Positions 46,031 through 60,848 of a stretch of DNA of 64,000 nucleotides are shown in pieces (positions within the stretch are counted from its first letter, which is position 1; every line of letters starts with the position of its first letter). This DNA is from Sinohyriopsis cumingii (lineage: Eukaryota > Mollusca > Bivalvia > Unionida > Unionidae). The stretch is from contig CM068839.1 of the NCBI GenBank assembly GCA_028554795.2, positions 85,023,540 through 85,087,539 on the forward strand. The letters run 5' to 3'. The translations under genes were made by a program, and so were the position numbers. The notes under the pieces were generated by a model. That model searched no databases. It saw only the letters and a program-made list of their open reading frames with translations, and was not told where the DNA came from.

Positions 46031-46669
46031 ATGGAGATCACTGACTTTTCTGCTACAAAACGACGAGAGCCAATCAAACATAACTCGGTGCTACCAAATT
46101 CAATTCGAATGATTATTATAGGCCCATCTGGAAGTGGTAAGACGCAGTTGTTACTTAATTTAATAATGAAGTGGATGAAGTGGAATAAGTTGTATTTGGT
46201 AGCTCCATCTGTGGATGATCAGCGATGCTACAGCGTGTTAAAAGATTTTAATGAGAATGCAAAATCGATAAGCTGCGACGATGATGTTGTTGAATTTATT
46301 ACTAGTATTGATGAATCAACAAGTATGGATGATATTGATGGAAGTAATAATAATTTAGTCATGTACGACGATGTGATGTTGGACAAACAATCAAATCCTG
46401 CCAGGATATTCTCACGCGGCAGACATAAAAATGTAGATGTGATTTATGTAACTCAACGATATACACAAATCCCAAAAGTGATCAGGGACAACTGTAACAT
46501 TCTTGCGCTGTTCAACAGCGTTGACACACACACGTTACGAAATAAACATCAGACTTGGTGCAGCGGCGATATGGATATAAATAAGTTTAAACATTTCTTT
46601 AGTCGTGCTCAGGCAAAACCACATGGGTTTGTAACGCTAAATTTACATGATCCTCGAACACGGTATTGA
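46031..46669 (+). CDS. Packaging ATPase, unit 5
   Basis: 212 aa, Asn106, identical in protein sequence to unit 2. Confidence 0.92.
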   Translation: MEITDFSATKRREPIKHNSVLPNSIRMIIIGPSGSGKTQLLLNLIMKWMKWNKLYLVAPSVDDQRCYSVLKDFNENAKSISCDDDVVEFITSIDESTSMDDIDGSNNNLVMYDDVMLDKQSNPARIFSRGRHKNVDVIYVTQRYTQIPKVIRDNCNILALFNSVDTHTLRNKHQTWCSGDMDINKFKHFFSRAQAKPHGFVTLNLHDPRTRY

Positions 46670-49600
46670 GTCGGGTTAGATACAATTTTCAGCTAGAGAG
46701 CAGCAGAGGGGGCGACGACAACAGCACGCAGCAACAATGGCGACAATTATGTTTACAACGAAGCACCCTCGCGGTTTTATTTCGGCGTTTGGAAGTTGTA
46801 GGCGGCGCCCCTTCTGACGATGACAACAACAAAACGGCGACAACTGCGTTTACAATGAAGCGTCAACGCGGTTTTTTAAAGGGCTTATTTCGGCGTTTGG
46901 AGGCTTCTAAAAGTTGTGGGATGCTGCTTAAATTTCCAGGGTTTTTAAAGGACGAAATTAATTTTTTCAAGGTTCACCTATGACCATTACTGAATGGAAT
47001 TAAAGAACATTTTAGATTGCAAAACATGCATTTTCTAAATCTAAAGATGTTTCTCTTTCAAGACTCGCCATAACATCTAAGTCAGAAAAGACGATCGTGT
47101 ACAAAACCACAAAATGTATCACATGAAACAAGTTTGATTATATTTCTATACATTGGCACGTAAAGTCATTTCAATGTACAGAACACAATTTCTAACATTA
47201 TTTTGCTGACCTGCATTATGTTGCCAAGTGGTAACAACATAATGAATATAAATTAGTTTTGTTTCCTTTCAAACCTTTAAGTCGCGCATGTGTGTGTGTG
47301 TGTGTGTGTGTGTGCATCTTATAGAAAGCAAACATTTCCTATTAAAGTATATATAAAAAACAATAAATGCAAATAATTACAATCTTATATGGAACGAAAA
47401 AAATAAAATCCCAAACTAGATTTTTCAAAGAGCCTAATCTCCTTTAGACGATCTGGTTAAAAATCCATCATTTTAAAAACATTTTCACAAGGGCTGATTT
47501 AAATTTTGACAAAAGACCTTCAAAATTATATACTGTTGTACAAACAAGGGCTGGATTTTATGTAAAATCAACATGTCTTCTTGTAATTCATTAAACCAGT
47601 TCCCAAACCTGTATTGATACATGGGATCTTATCGTGTTTTAATATATAATACAAGGGACAACAATTTCTCATTTCAGCTCTGAGATTCAACAATTTGGAC
47701 TACAAATTTGGCTTAAAACGAATAGCAGTCCATTTTTAATCAAGATTTCCTCCGATTATTCTCACCCTATTTCTCATATTTGGACATTTAGGTTGGGGTG
47801 TGGGGTCATTGCTAGTGCATATAGAAAATTTGGAATATGCCGCCACCATGCGTAACGACATATGGTACTCGCTTACCAGTAGGCCTAGCAAATTTAAACT
47901 TATATCTACGCATACCTGCATGAAATCGATAGAAAAGTGATTTATTTTCTCAAAAATGGCAATTATTATAAACGTTATATCTTTAATCCGCCGAGACTAG
48001 ACGAAACTACGGCATAGATGAAACCTGACCCTGTACTCGCCATCTGCATTACTAGTCACATGACTTCACAAATCTCAAACGTTTTGTTTATTTTGTTTTT
48101 GTGGGGTTTAACGCCATTTTTCAGCACACGATTGGCTATACATGGCGGCCAGTATTAATGGTGGAGGAAGAACCCGGGAAAACCCCGGAAAGAACCACCG
48201 ACCCTCGAGAAGCTACTGGCAAGCTTCCTCACATACCCACATTGGAAATCTCAAACGACGGCATTGGAAGTCCAAAAGTCACGTGATATCAACAACAAAC
48301 TCCTTTTTAATGTTGTTGTACAGAAATTCAATTATCTTAAATAAACAAGTGAGATACTTTTTGTAAAAACCAGCAATCTGGCCAATCTGATTTATCAAGC
48401 AGAGAGCACATGTCAACGTGGTAGTCACGTGATGCAACACAACTCCAGAAGTTGTTCTTGGTATATATAAAAATAGAGAATTTTGTGTTCTTTCGGTTTT
48501 GCATTTTTATTACAACCAGCATATGACTTTCATTTAATTTTGTTTTCTTTCTCTACAACATTTGAAAATGTGGGTTGTTAGATTTGTGAAATCATGCGAC
48601 TAGCGATGCAAATAGCAAGTACCAGGTAACATTTCATCAATGCTGTATTTTTATCCTGTCTTTCTGCAGATTAAAGGCAATGATTTTAATACTAATGATT
48701 TCTGAGAAATCGATTTCATGCATGTATCAATAGACCTAACAAAGTTTAAGTTTGCTCGGCCATTCGGTATGTGGCTGTGCTTTGCTACAACCATGTTGGC
48801 CTCTTGTGATGCTAGACTGGTTTTCATACCTTATATGTAATGAAAGATATGGATATCGAGCTGATTTTAAACATACAATTCTACTAGACGAATCTAATCC
48901 ACTCAGCATTTGGATTCACTCAGCATATATGTTTATTGCAAGCACCCAAATGATCCATACTGCACCCTCCGAATATTCTGGTTAGAACTTGATAAATTAA
49001 ACACGATCAGTTTAGTTACGGCTCAGTCACATGATTGTTTTGGGCATCAATTGGTGGCGGAAAATGACCGAGTTTTTCGGACTTTTATCAATATTTGCAA
49101 AATTCAAGGACTTTTCACGGTCGGGATTTTTTTTATATTTCTCTCCACTTTTTCCTGACAGCGTGGGAACCCTGAATTAACAGATAGGTATAATACATCA
49201 TAATTAATTAATCTTGGGAAAATCCACAAATAATCAATTACAGTAGTATGACTTTTCCACAAGGGCCCATACTCGCTTAGAAGTAGAGTCCAACTGCAAA
49301 CATTGCAACATAGATCTGCTATCGCATAATGAGATCAAGGTCTTTGAGAATAGATACGGTAATAGACAACAAGGTATCTAAACAAAATTTTTCCATCAAA
49401 GAATACACCAAACCATTCTTATTCTATGAGGTAATACTACTGAATCTGTCTGAAAATAAAGTAATATACATAAGATTCATTGACCATGTTTTGTGGTTAT
49501 CAAAACCTCAGTGATTTATAATGTAACATCATAATAAAATTATATAAAGAAAAACATGCCACAAAAACAAGATAAAATGTGGAAGTGTTATATTAAAAAA

Positions 49601-52600
49601 TCATAACATAATTAAAGAGAACAAAGATATATACCATAAATACATCTTAAGTAGCTTACAAAAGAAATTTTTGGAAGCTTGTCTTCCTGTAAGCCAAAGG
49701 ATGCAAAATAAAGTGGGAGATGATATCAAATTAGTTCCACAAAATGTAAGTGTAGTAAACATTAATGAAACGTTATCTGTTAAAAATGCACTTTCTCGAA
49801 AGAACTATGGACCTTTTTAAATTCTGAGATACCCTGCTTTACTCACCCCATAAATAACACATCATACTTTAATTAACTAAAGTTTCTGGAACTAAGCTTT
49901 TAAAAGGTAAGTTGAAAAACTGGATTATTTATTTTCCGTATTTAACTTGGAAACCAGTTAGTGATAATCTATATGCTGTGGGGTTTGACTTAGGTTTATA
50001 TGAAATTGTCACAGCATCCATCCCAATCACTGCAAGATTTGTAAAGGTTTATATGAAATTGTCACATCATCCATACCATTCACTGCAAGATTTGTAAAAA
50101 TAAGAAGACTACAAATGATGCAATTTCTGAAAACTCAATTTAAATTTTGTGATATGTTTATCTTTACTTAAGACAGACACATACTGGTATTATCACAAAT
50201 TAGACTGGCTTTTGTTATGACTCAGAAAGGCTTTGATAATCTAAAGTTGCTGTTGTTAAAGGAACAGTCATACAAAGTTTGATTAACACTAACTCAATTT
50301 TTATAGAGAGATGAAACTGAAGGTATTTAAAGTCAGACAAGAGCTTGGGAAACTATCCGGAACTTGTTTCTTAATCAGAGATTGTCCCTACAAACATTCT
50401 TGCTCAATCTGATCAAAACTGGCTTTGACATTTTAAATTTGTTCAAAAACGGTTTTGCATCTGGTTGCCATGGAAGCCACTCCAGGCATTAATGTCACAC
50501 AGTATATCCTAAGAAACATTCCTGCAAGGTTTGATCGAAATATATTCTGCAAACGTCAAAAACATGTTTTACACAAGGTTGTGACATAAACTACTCCAAT
50601 GCAAGGGAAGCCACTTTGACATAATTTGGGCAGAGCATATCCTAAACATTTATATGAAGTTTAATGAAAATCAGTGGTGCACAATTTTATCTTAGAAGTC
50701 TAAATTAGAAAGCAGTAATGGGCTGATAATAGAAGCAGGACCAAGAAGTAAAATAAAATGACAGCCTTTTAATATACAGTGTACACTGGTATAGTCATGC
50801 AGAATCCACCTTACATAGGTTCTGTCCACCTAAAAATGAGTCCATGAAGCACCATATTTTGAATGCACATTGTATTTATACATGTACACCTAAGAAAAGA
50901 AAAGAAACTCAAACCGTGCACAACCTTTGGTCCTGTGATCAAGAAATATATACATTCATTCACTCCAAAAAAGGGAAACATTTCAAAGGCTTTAGAATTA
51001 TAAGGCAAAACAAAACTGTACTTACAACTTCACTAATATAGTGTACAGTTATTTATTCTTTAACACGTATTTTAATGATATTAACAAGATATCTTTACTT
51101 AAGTCATGCAACACTAATAAAAGACCTTCATACAGTTGTCTGCCTTGCCTGTGCAAACAAACCAGAAAACATCTTCAGTAGCTAATGTTCTGATATGATA
51201 ACACTATCTACACCTTAGCATATCAAGCAGGTATTTCTGTGCTTCGGGTCTTTGAATCTCATTGTGAACACTGTTCATAAATGATAAGACAATGGGACCA
51301 CACAACTTGAATGGGCTCATAAACAAGCAATTTTCCACTGCCAGTTTGTGCTTGTACAAATGTCTTTCAATCGAATACACCTGCAACAATAGCTTTCCTC
51401 TTGTATGTAGTCAAACTTTCGATGCTGAACTTACAAAGTATCCCTTTTGAAGTCAACTGCATCCAACATTTTTGACCAATGTACAATTCACAGCTGTTAC
51501 ATGCTATTGGTTAGTTGGCATTACATACTAAGAGAGGCAACTCATGAAATCCAATAGATGTTGCTAGGACAAAGCACTAAAATATCTGTTTGAGCTGCCA
51601 AAGTGTAGATAGGTTATCATATTTGAACCCTGCCTAGTGAAGATGACCAGAAAATGTAATTAGAGTTAACTGTATTTTCTTTAGGATTTATTTATTTTTA
51701 TTTATTTAATTTTAAATGTCATCTTTAAGATTTTCATACTTTTATCAAACACTACTTTAGATAACATACATTATTATACTATTTACAACTATACTAGTGT
51801 TGATAAGCTTTTCAAATAGAGCACATACATTCTTCTTATGAATATGTACACTCGTAAATATATCAAATCAAACAGATATGCAAATATTCAACAGTTTAAA
51901 CTTTCAAGTCTATCAATATCTTAACAAAATTTATTTTCAACGGCTTGCGTTTTAATCATGCAGTGGGTGGAACATGGTTCCTCCTTCAACAATATGATTA
52001 TCAAGAAGAAAACAAACCCTACAAATTACACAAATCATAACCTTGTTGAGCGAAACCTCTTGTGTCACTCCAAGAGATTTCAATCAAATGAAGATTGGTC
52101 GAAAGTCTTGAGTATTTCTTCCTAATGCCAAAAAAGAGCTGGGGCTCCAGACTGAGCTTTTGTGTTAAAATTTTGAGACAAGTGTATCCAGGTACAGTGG
52201 AACCCCGCTATAACGCGATAATTGGGGTCCACAAAAGTGGATCGCGTTAATATCGGGGTCACGTTAAGGCGGGGTTTTACAGTACTTTTACTTTTTTGAG
52301 AGAACAACTCATTGGCAAATATACGTGTATTCATGTCTACGGTATATGATGAATAGGGTATCAACACCGTTTAACATCGTGCCGTCGTGGCATTCAGTTC
52401 ATCTATAATGCATGTAATTCCATTGAAAAATTGCACACAGATTTACAATATTCAATATTATTTCCCCTGATCATTGTATCTGAATTATCAACACCGTTTA
52501 CTTGCCGTCTGATATCACTGTGCGAGCTGTAATTGTATAATGTTGTGGCAGTATTCGAGTAAACACCCAAAACAATTTACCGTAGACAGAAAAGATAATC

Positions 52601-52678
52601 ATCGTTGTCATACACGCGATAACGTGATGCTGACCTGTCTTGAGTGTAATCGAAGTAGAGGCGCTGGCGCCTTGGGTG

Positions 52679-53629
52679 CTAGTTAAGTGATCGGGGTGGT
52701 AATTGTGTGTCCTCGGGAATTACTTGCAATTGTTCACGTGTGAATCCACGTTGAGGAGCAGTCGAATCCAGCATGTAGATTGCTGGTCTACCAGTGGATC
52801 TAGTTATGTTAGATATCTTGTGTGCGGTAATACTCCAGATAGGATCAGTCGCTCTTTTTTTACCACCTTCAAGTTCACCTGATTCATATAAATATCTCAC
52901 AGTGACACTACCCAGTATTGGCTGCGCTGAGAAACCACGTCGTTGTACAGGTATATGCTTTTTGGTGACCGCGATGGCAGGTTTCATGTTGGTTGTTCGA
53001 GTAATTTCATTATTTAGCGCAGCTATCACGCTTGGTAATCTTGCAACCCATTCACGAGATCTCTTATCCTGAATGAATTCCTTCGCGTATTGATATCCAA
53101 ATAACCGCTCAGCAAGTGTTCGATTAAATCGCTCAACAATTGCCTGATCACGATGAATTGCACTATGTCCTCGCCTGATGGCGACATTATGTTGCTTCAT
53201 CAACGACGATACTGCGCCTTAAAATTCTTTACCAGGATCAACTTGTAGCAGCTGTGGCCATCGTAGAGGTTCTCGTTGATAAATTCGTTCAAGCGCAGAA
53301 GCAACCTCAGATGCTGTTTTAGTCGCTAACGGTTCCGCATCTTTGTATCTACTTGCAATATCAACTACAGTTAACGCGTACTTGTACGTTCGGCGACGAA
53401 TGGTATCATGTGGCAGAAATAATATATCAGCCTGATGAACTTCATTTGGCACAACATCGAAATGTGCAAAGTGAATTTGTTTAGGCGGTGGTTGGTAAAT
53501 TTGCCATATTGCCTGTTTGGATAACCAATTCTTAGCAGTATCACGTGTGACTTTTGCTGCGTTGGCAAGCTTGCCGATTGCTGCGCTACCTCTCCAGTAT
53601 CCTCTTGGGGAATAATAAATCGACTCCAT
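52679..53629 (-). pseudogene. Integrase, unit 6, nonsense at codon 137
   Basis: TAA at 53219-53221. Ser289 and Ala291 as in unit 1, but Leu253 as in units 2-7. Confidence 0.95.
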
Positions 53630-53634
53630 TATAA

Positions 53635-54180
53635 TTAATTACCAGTGCCTAATACAAGCTTAGATTTCATTGCAGATTTTATTAACCAGCTAGCTAACTT
53701 TTCTTTGAAAGATTTATCAGTGATGGCATTTAACGCGTGAATTTCACATCCGCGAGATGCCTATCTTGTAGATCCTTACTTCGGTAAGCTACATCATGGA
53801 CATGGCATGCTTTATCGATAGCAATTATCGGGTACTCACCTGGATTGGGTTGATTTAAGGCATCAAGCCTGATATCAAGTCGGGTTCCAGGACCACAGTA
53901 ATTATATCCTGGAAGATGTTTTTCTCCTGGGTATTTAGCCCACGGAGTTCCTGGTAATTTTCCTAACTTGGCCGCGATATCACTTCTTTTTTTTTTTAAT
54001 TGACTTTGATTTTGGCGCTGACTTTGGTTTCGGCGCTCCAGCTGACGGAATAAATTTAAACTTTTTTGTGCCGCATCGTTCACACTTGCCTGTAAGCGCT
54101 TGTCGATTATTTTTTGTTGTAGTGGATGTTATGTTTGCAGTTGGGGTACGTGCTCTACATTTCACACAATATAAATCCAT
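53635..54180 (-). pseudogene. Zinc ribbon-PLA2, unit 6, frameshifted
   Basis: The T-run is 11, preceded by a private CACTTC variant (Gly to Ser at the linker). Ribbon frame 53,980-54,180; PLA2 frame 53,730-54,083. Confidence 0.8.
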
Positions 54181-54200
54181 ATTATTTTATAATATATCTA

Positions 54201-54839
54201 ATGGAGATCACTGACTTTTCTGCTACAAAACGACGAGAGCCAATCAAACATAACTCGGTGCTACCAAATTCAATTCGAATGATTATTATAGGCCCATCTG
54301 GAAGTGGTAAGACGCAGTTGTTACTTAATTTAATAATGAAGTGGATGAAGTGGAATAAGTTGTATTTGGTAGCTCCATCTGTGGATGATCAGCGATGCTA
54401 CAGCGTGTTAAAAGATTTTAATGAGAATGCAAAATCGATAAGCTGCGACGATGATGTTGTTGAATTTATTACTAGTATTGATGAATCAACAAGTATGGAT
54501 GATATTGATGGAAGTAATAATAATTTAGTCATGTACGACGATGTGATGTTGGACAAACAATCAAATCCTGCCAGGATATTCTCACGCGGCAGACATAAAA
54601 ATGTAGATGTGATTTATGTAACTCAACGATATACACAAATCCCAAAAGTGATCAGGGACAACTGTAACATTCTTGCGCTGTTCAACAGCGTTGACACACA
54701 CACGTTACGAAATAAACATCAGACTTGGTGCAGCGTCGATATGGATATAAATAAGTTTAAACATTTCTTTAGTCGTGCTCAGGCAAAACCACATGGGTTT
54801 GTAACGCTAAATTTACATGATCCTCGAACACGGTATTGA
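54201..54839 (+). CDS. Packaging ATPase, unit 6
   Basis: 212 aa, Asn106, with a private Gly179 to Val change (WCSVD) outside the nucleotide-binding motifs. Confidence 0.92.
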   Translation: MEITDFSATKRREPIKHNSVLPNSIRMIIIGPSGSGKTQLLLNLIMKWMKWNKLYLVAPSVDDQRCYSVLKDFNENAKSISCDDDVVEFITSIDESTSMDDIDGSNNNLVMYDDVMLDKQSNPARIFSRGRHKNVDVIYVTQRYTQIPKVIRDNCNILALFNSVDTHTLRNKHQTWCSVDMDINKFKHFFSRAQAKPHGFVTLNLHDPRTRY

Positions 54840-57800
54840 GTCGGGTTAGATACAATTTTCAGCTAGAGAGCAGCAGAGGGGGCGACGACAACAGCACGCA
54901 GCAACAATGGCGACAATTATGTTTACAACGAAGCACCCTCGCGGTTTTATTTCGGCGTTTGGAAGTTGTAGGCGGCGCCCCTTCTGACGATGACAACAAC
55001 AAAACGGCGACAACTGCGTTTACAATGAAGCGTCAACGCGGTTTTTTAAAGGGCTTATTTCGGCGTTTGGAGGCTTCTAAAAGTTGTGGGATGCTGCTTA
55101 AATTTCCAGGGTTTTTAAAGGACGAAATTAATTTTTTCAAGGTTCACCTATGACCATTACTGAATGGAATTAAAGAACATTTTAGATTGCAAAACATGCA
55201 TTTTCTAAATCTAAAGATGTTTCTCTTTCAAGACTCGCCATAACATCTAAGTCAGAAAAGACGATCGTGTACAAAACCACAAAATGTATCACATGAAACA
55301 AGTTTGATTATATTTCTATAAATTGGCACGTAAAGTCATTTCAATGTACAGAACACAATTTCTAACATTATTTTGCTGACCTGCATTATGTTGCCAAGTG
55401 GTAACAACATAATGAATATAAATTAGTTTTGTTTCCTTTCAAACCTTTAAGTCGCGCATGTGTGTGTGTGTGTGTGTGTGTGTGCATCTTATAGAAAGCA
55501 AACATTTCCTATTAAAGTATATATAAAAAACAATAAATGCAAATAATTACAATCTTATATGGAACGAAAAAAATAAAATCCCAAACTAGATTTTTCAAAG
55601 AGCCTAATCTCCTTTAGACGATCTGGTTAAAAATCCATCATTTTAAAAACATTTTCACAAGGGCTGATTTAAATTTTGACAAAAGACCTTCAAAATTATA
55701 TACTGTTGTACAAACAAGGGCTGGATTTTATGTAAAATCAACATGTCTTCTTGTAATTCATTAAACCAGTTCCCAAACCTGTATTGATACATGGGATCTT
55801 ATCGTGTTTTAATATATAATACAAGGGACAACAATTTCTCATTTCAGCTCTGAGATTCAACAATTTGGACTACAAATTTGGCTTAAAACGAATAGCAGTC
55901 CATTTTTAATCAAGATTTCCTCCGATTATTCTCACCCTATTTCTCATATTTGGACATTTAGGTTGGGGTGTGGGGTCATTGCTAGTGCATATAGAAAATT
56001 TGGAATATGCCGCCACCATGCGTAACGACATATGGTACTCGCTTACCAGTAGGCCTAGCAAATTTAAACTTATATCTACGCATACCTGCATGAAATCGAT
56101 AGAAAAGTGATTTATTTTCTCAAAAATGGCAATTATTATAAACGTTATATCTTTAATCCGCCGAGACTAGACGAAACTACGGCATAGATGAAACCTGACC
56201 CTGTACTCGCCATCTGCATTACTAGTCACATGACTTCACAAATCTCAAACGTTTTGTTTATTTTGTTTTTGTGGGGTTTAACGCCATTTTTCAGCACACG
56301 ATTGGCTATACATGGCGGCCAGTATTAATGGTGGAGGAAGAACCCGGGAAAACCCCGGAAAGAACCACCGACCCTCGAGAAGCTACTGGCAAGCTTCCTC
56401 ACATACCCACATTGGAAATCTCAAACGACGGCATTGGAAGTCCAAAAGTCACGTGATATCAACAACAAACTCCTTTTTAATGTTGTTGTACAGAAATTCA
56501 ATTATCTTAAATAAACAAGTGAGATACTTTTTGTAAAAACCAGCAATCTGGCCAATCTGATTTATCAAGCAGAGAGCACATGTCAACGTGGTAGTCACGT
56601 GATGCAACACAACTCCAGAAGTTGTTCTTGGTATATATAAAAATAGAGAATTTTGTGTTCTTTCGGTTTTGCATTTTTATTACAACCAGCATATGACTTT
56701 CATTTAATTTTGTTTTCTTTCTCTACAACATTTGAAAATGTGGGTTGTTAGATTTGTGAAATCATGCGACTAGCGATGCAAATAGCAAGTACCAGGTAAC
56801 ATTTCATCAACGCTGTATTTTTATCCTGTCTTTCTGCAGATTAAAGGCAATGATTTTAATACTAATGATTTCTGAGAAATCGATTTCATGCATGTATCAA
56901 TAGACCTAACAAAGTTTAAGTTTGCTCGGCCATTCGGTATGTGGCTGTGCTTTGCTACAACCATGTTGGCCTCTTGTGATGCTAGACTGGTTTTCATACC
57001 TTATATGTAATGAAAGATATGGATATCGAGCTGATTTTAAACATACAATTCTACTAGACGAATCTAATCCACTCAGCATTTGGATTCACTCAGCATATAT
57101 GTTTATTGCAAGCACCCAAATGATCCATACTGCACCCTCCGAATATTCTGGTTAGAACTTGATAAATTAAACACGATCAGTTTAGTTACGGCTCAGTCAC
57201 ATGATTGTTTTGGGCATCAATTGGTGGCGGAAAATGACCGAGTTTTTCGGACTTTTATCAATATTTGCAAAATTCAAGGACTTTTCACGGTCGGGATTTT
57301 TTTTATATTTCTCTCCACTTTTTCCTGACAGCGTGGGAACCCTGAATTAACAGATAGGTATAATACATCATAATTAATTAATCTTGGGAAAATCCACAAA
57401 TAATCAATTACAGTAGTATGACTTTTCCACAAGGGCCCATACTCGCTTAGAAGTAGAGTCCAACTGCAAACATTGCAACATAGATCTGCTATCGCATAAT
57501 GAGATCAAGGTCTTTGAGAATAGATACGGTAATAGACAACAAGGTATCTAAACAAAATTTTTCCATCAAAGAATACACCAAACCATTCTTATTCTATGAG
57601 GTAATACTACTGAATCTGTCTGAAAATAAAGTAATATACATAAGATTCATTGACCATGTTTTGTGGTTATCAAAACCTCAGTGATTTATAATGTAACATC
57701 ATAATAAAATTATATAAAGAAAAACATGCCACAAAAACAAGATAAAATGTGGAAGTGTTATATTAAAAAATCATAACATAATTAAAGAGAACAAAGATAT

Positions 57801-60800
57801 ATACCATAAATACATCTTAAGTAGCTTACAAAAGAAATTTTTGGAAGCTTGTCTTCCTGTAAGCCAAAGGATGCAAAATAAAGTGGGAGATGATATCAAA
57901 TTAGTTCCACAAAATGTAAGTGTAGTAAACATTAATGAAACGTTATCTGTTAAAAATGCACTTTCTCGAAAGAACTATGGACCTTTTTAAATTCTGAGAT
58001 ACCCTGCTTTACTCACCCCATAAATAACACATCATACTTTAATTAACTAAAGTTTCTGGAACTAAGCTTTTAAAAGGTAAGTTGAAAAACTGGATTATTT
58101 ATTTTCCGTATTTAACTTGGAAACCAGTTAGTGATAATCTATATGCTGTGGGGTTTGACTTAGGTTTATATGAAATTGTCACAGCATCCATCCCAATCAC
58201 TGCAAGATTTGTAAAGGTTTATATGAAATTGTCACATCATCCATACCATTCACTGCAAGATTTGTAAAAATAAGAAGACTACAAATGATGCAATTTCTGA
58301 AAACTCAATTTAAATTTTGTGATATGTTTATCTTTACTTAAGACAGACACATACTGGTATTATCACAAATTAGACTGGCTTTTGTTATGACTCAGAAAGG
58401 CTTTGATAATCTAAAGTTGCTGTTGTTAAAGGAACAGTCATACAAAGTTTGATTAACACTAACTCAATTTTTATAGAGAGATGAAACTGAAGGTATTTAA
58501 AGTCAGACAAGAGCTTGGGAAACTATCCGGAACTTGTTTCTTAATCAGAGATTGTCCCTACAAACATTCTTGCTCAATCTGATCAAAACTGGCTTTGACA
58601 TTTTAAATTTGTTCAAAAACGGTTTTGCATCTGGTTGCCATGGAAGCCACTCCAGGCATTAATGTCACACAGTATATCCTAAGAAACATTCCTGCAAGGT
58701 TTGATCGAAATATATTCTGCAAACGTCAAAAACATGTTTTACACAAGGTTGTGACATAAACTACTCCAATGCAAGGGAAGCCACTTTGACATAATTTGGG
58801 CAGAGCATATCCTAAACATTTATATGAAGTTTAATGAAAATCAGTGGTGCACAATTTTATCTTAGAAGTCTAAATTAGAAAGCAGTAATGGGCTGATAAT
58901 AGAAGCAGGACCAAGAAGTAAAATAAAATGACAGCCTTTTAATATACAGTGTACACTGGTATAGTCATGCAGAATCCACCTTACATAGGTTCTGTCCACC
59001 TAAAAATGAGTCCATGAAGCACCATATTTTGAATGCACATTGTATTTATACATGTACACCTAAGAAAAGAAAAGAAACTCAAACCGTGCACAACCTTTGG
59101 TCCTGTGATCAAGAAATATATACATTCATTCACTCCAAAAAAGGGAAACATTTCAAAGGCTTTAGAATTATAAGGCAAAACAAAACTGTACTTACAACTT
59201 CACTAATATAGTGTACAGTTATTTATTCTTTAACACGTATTTTAATGATATTAACAAGATATCTTTACTTAAGTCATGCAACACTAATAAAAGACCTTCA
59301 TACAGTTGTCTGCCTTGCCTGTGCAAACAAACCAGAAAACATCTTCAGTAGCTAATGTTCTGATATGATAACACTATCTACACCTTAGCATATCAAGCAG
59401 GTATTTCTGTGCTTCGGGTCTTTGAATCTCATTGTGAACACTGTTCATAAATGATAAGACAATGGGACCACACAACTTGAATGGGCTCATAAACAAGCAA
59501 TTTTCCACTGCCAGTTTGTGCTTGTACAAATGTCTTTCAATCGAATACACCTGCAACAATAGCTTTCCTCTTGTATGTAGTCAAACTTTCGATGCTGAAC
59601 TTACAAAGTATCCCTTTTGAAGTCAACTGCATCCAACATTTTTGACCAATGTACAATTCACAGCTGTTACATGCTATTGGTTAGTTGGCATTACATACTA
59701 AGAGAGGCAACTCATGAAATCCAATAGATGTTGCTAGGACAAAGCACTAAAATATCTGTTTGAGCTGCCAAAGTGTAGATAGGTTATCATATTTGAACCC
59801 TGCCTAGTGAAGATGACCAGAAAATGTAATTAGAGTTAACTGTATTTTCTTTAGGATTTATTTATTTTTATTTATTTAATTTTAAATGTCATCTTTAAGA
59901 TTTTCATACTTTTATCAAACACTACTTTAGATAACATACATTATTATACTATTTACAACTATACTAGTGTTGATAAGCTTTTCAAATAGAGCACATACAT
60001 TCTTCTTATGAATATGTACACTCGTAAATATATCAAATCAAACAGATATGCAAATATTCAACAGTTTAAACTTTCAAGTCTATCAATATCTTAACAAAAT
60101 TTATTTTCAACAGCTTGCGTTTTAATCATGCAGTGGGTGGAACATGGTTCCTCCTTCAACAATATGATTATCAAGAAGAAAACAAACCCTACAAATTACA
60201 CAAATCATAACCTTGTTGAGCGAAACCTCTTGTGTCACTCCAAGAGATTTCAATCAAATGAAGATTGGTCGAAAGTCTTGAGTATTTCTTCCTAATGCCA
60301 AAAAAGAGCTGGGGCTCCAGACTGAGCTTTTGTGTTAAAATTTTGAGACAAGTGTATCCAGGTACAGTGGAACCCCGCTATAACGCGATAATTGGGGTCC
60401 ACAAAAGTGGATCGCGTTAATATCGGGGTCACGTTAAGGCGGGGTTTTACAGTACTTTTACTTTTTTGAGAGAACAACTCATTGGCAAATATACGTGTAT
60501 TCATGTCTACGGTATATGATGAATAGGGTATCAACACCGTTTAACATCGTGCCGTCGTGGCATTCAGTTCATCTATAATGCATGTAATTCCATTGAAAAA
60601 TTGCACACAGATTTACAATATTCAATATTATTTCCCCTGATCATTGTATCTGAATTATCAACACCGTTTACTTGCCGTCTGATATCACTGTGCGAGCTGT
60701 AATTGTATAATGTTGTGGCAGTATTCGAGTAAACACCCAAAACAATTTACCGTAGACAGAAAAGATAATCATCGTTGTCATACACGCGATAACGTGATGC

Positions 60801-60848
60801 TGACCTGTCTTGAGTGTAATCGAAGTAGAGGCGCTGGCGCCTTGGGTG

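Larger units (their letters stand above)
44345..52513 (+). repeat. Array unit 5 (8169 bp)
   Basis: Type B throughout. The shortest unit, owing to a short (TG)n tract and T-run; it contains the only in-frame zinc-ribbon/PLA2 homopolymer. Confidence 0.95.
52514..60683 (+). repeat. Array unit 6 (8170 bp)
   Basis: Type B apart from the first 250 bp or so, where the integrase 3' end carries variants otherwise seen in units 1, 3 and 4. It shares CCTGATCATTG at its right end with unit 5 only. Confidence 0.95.
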
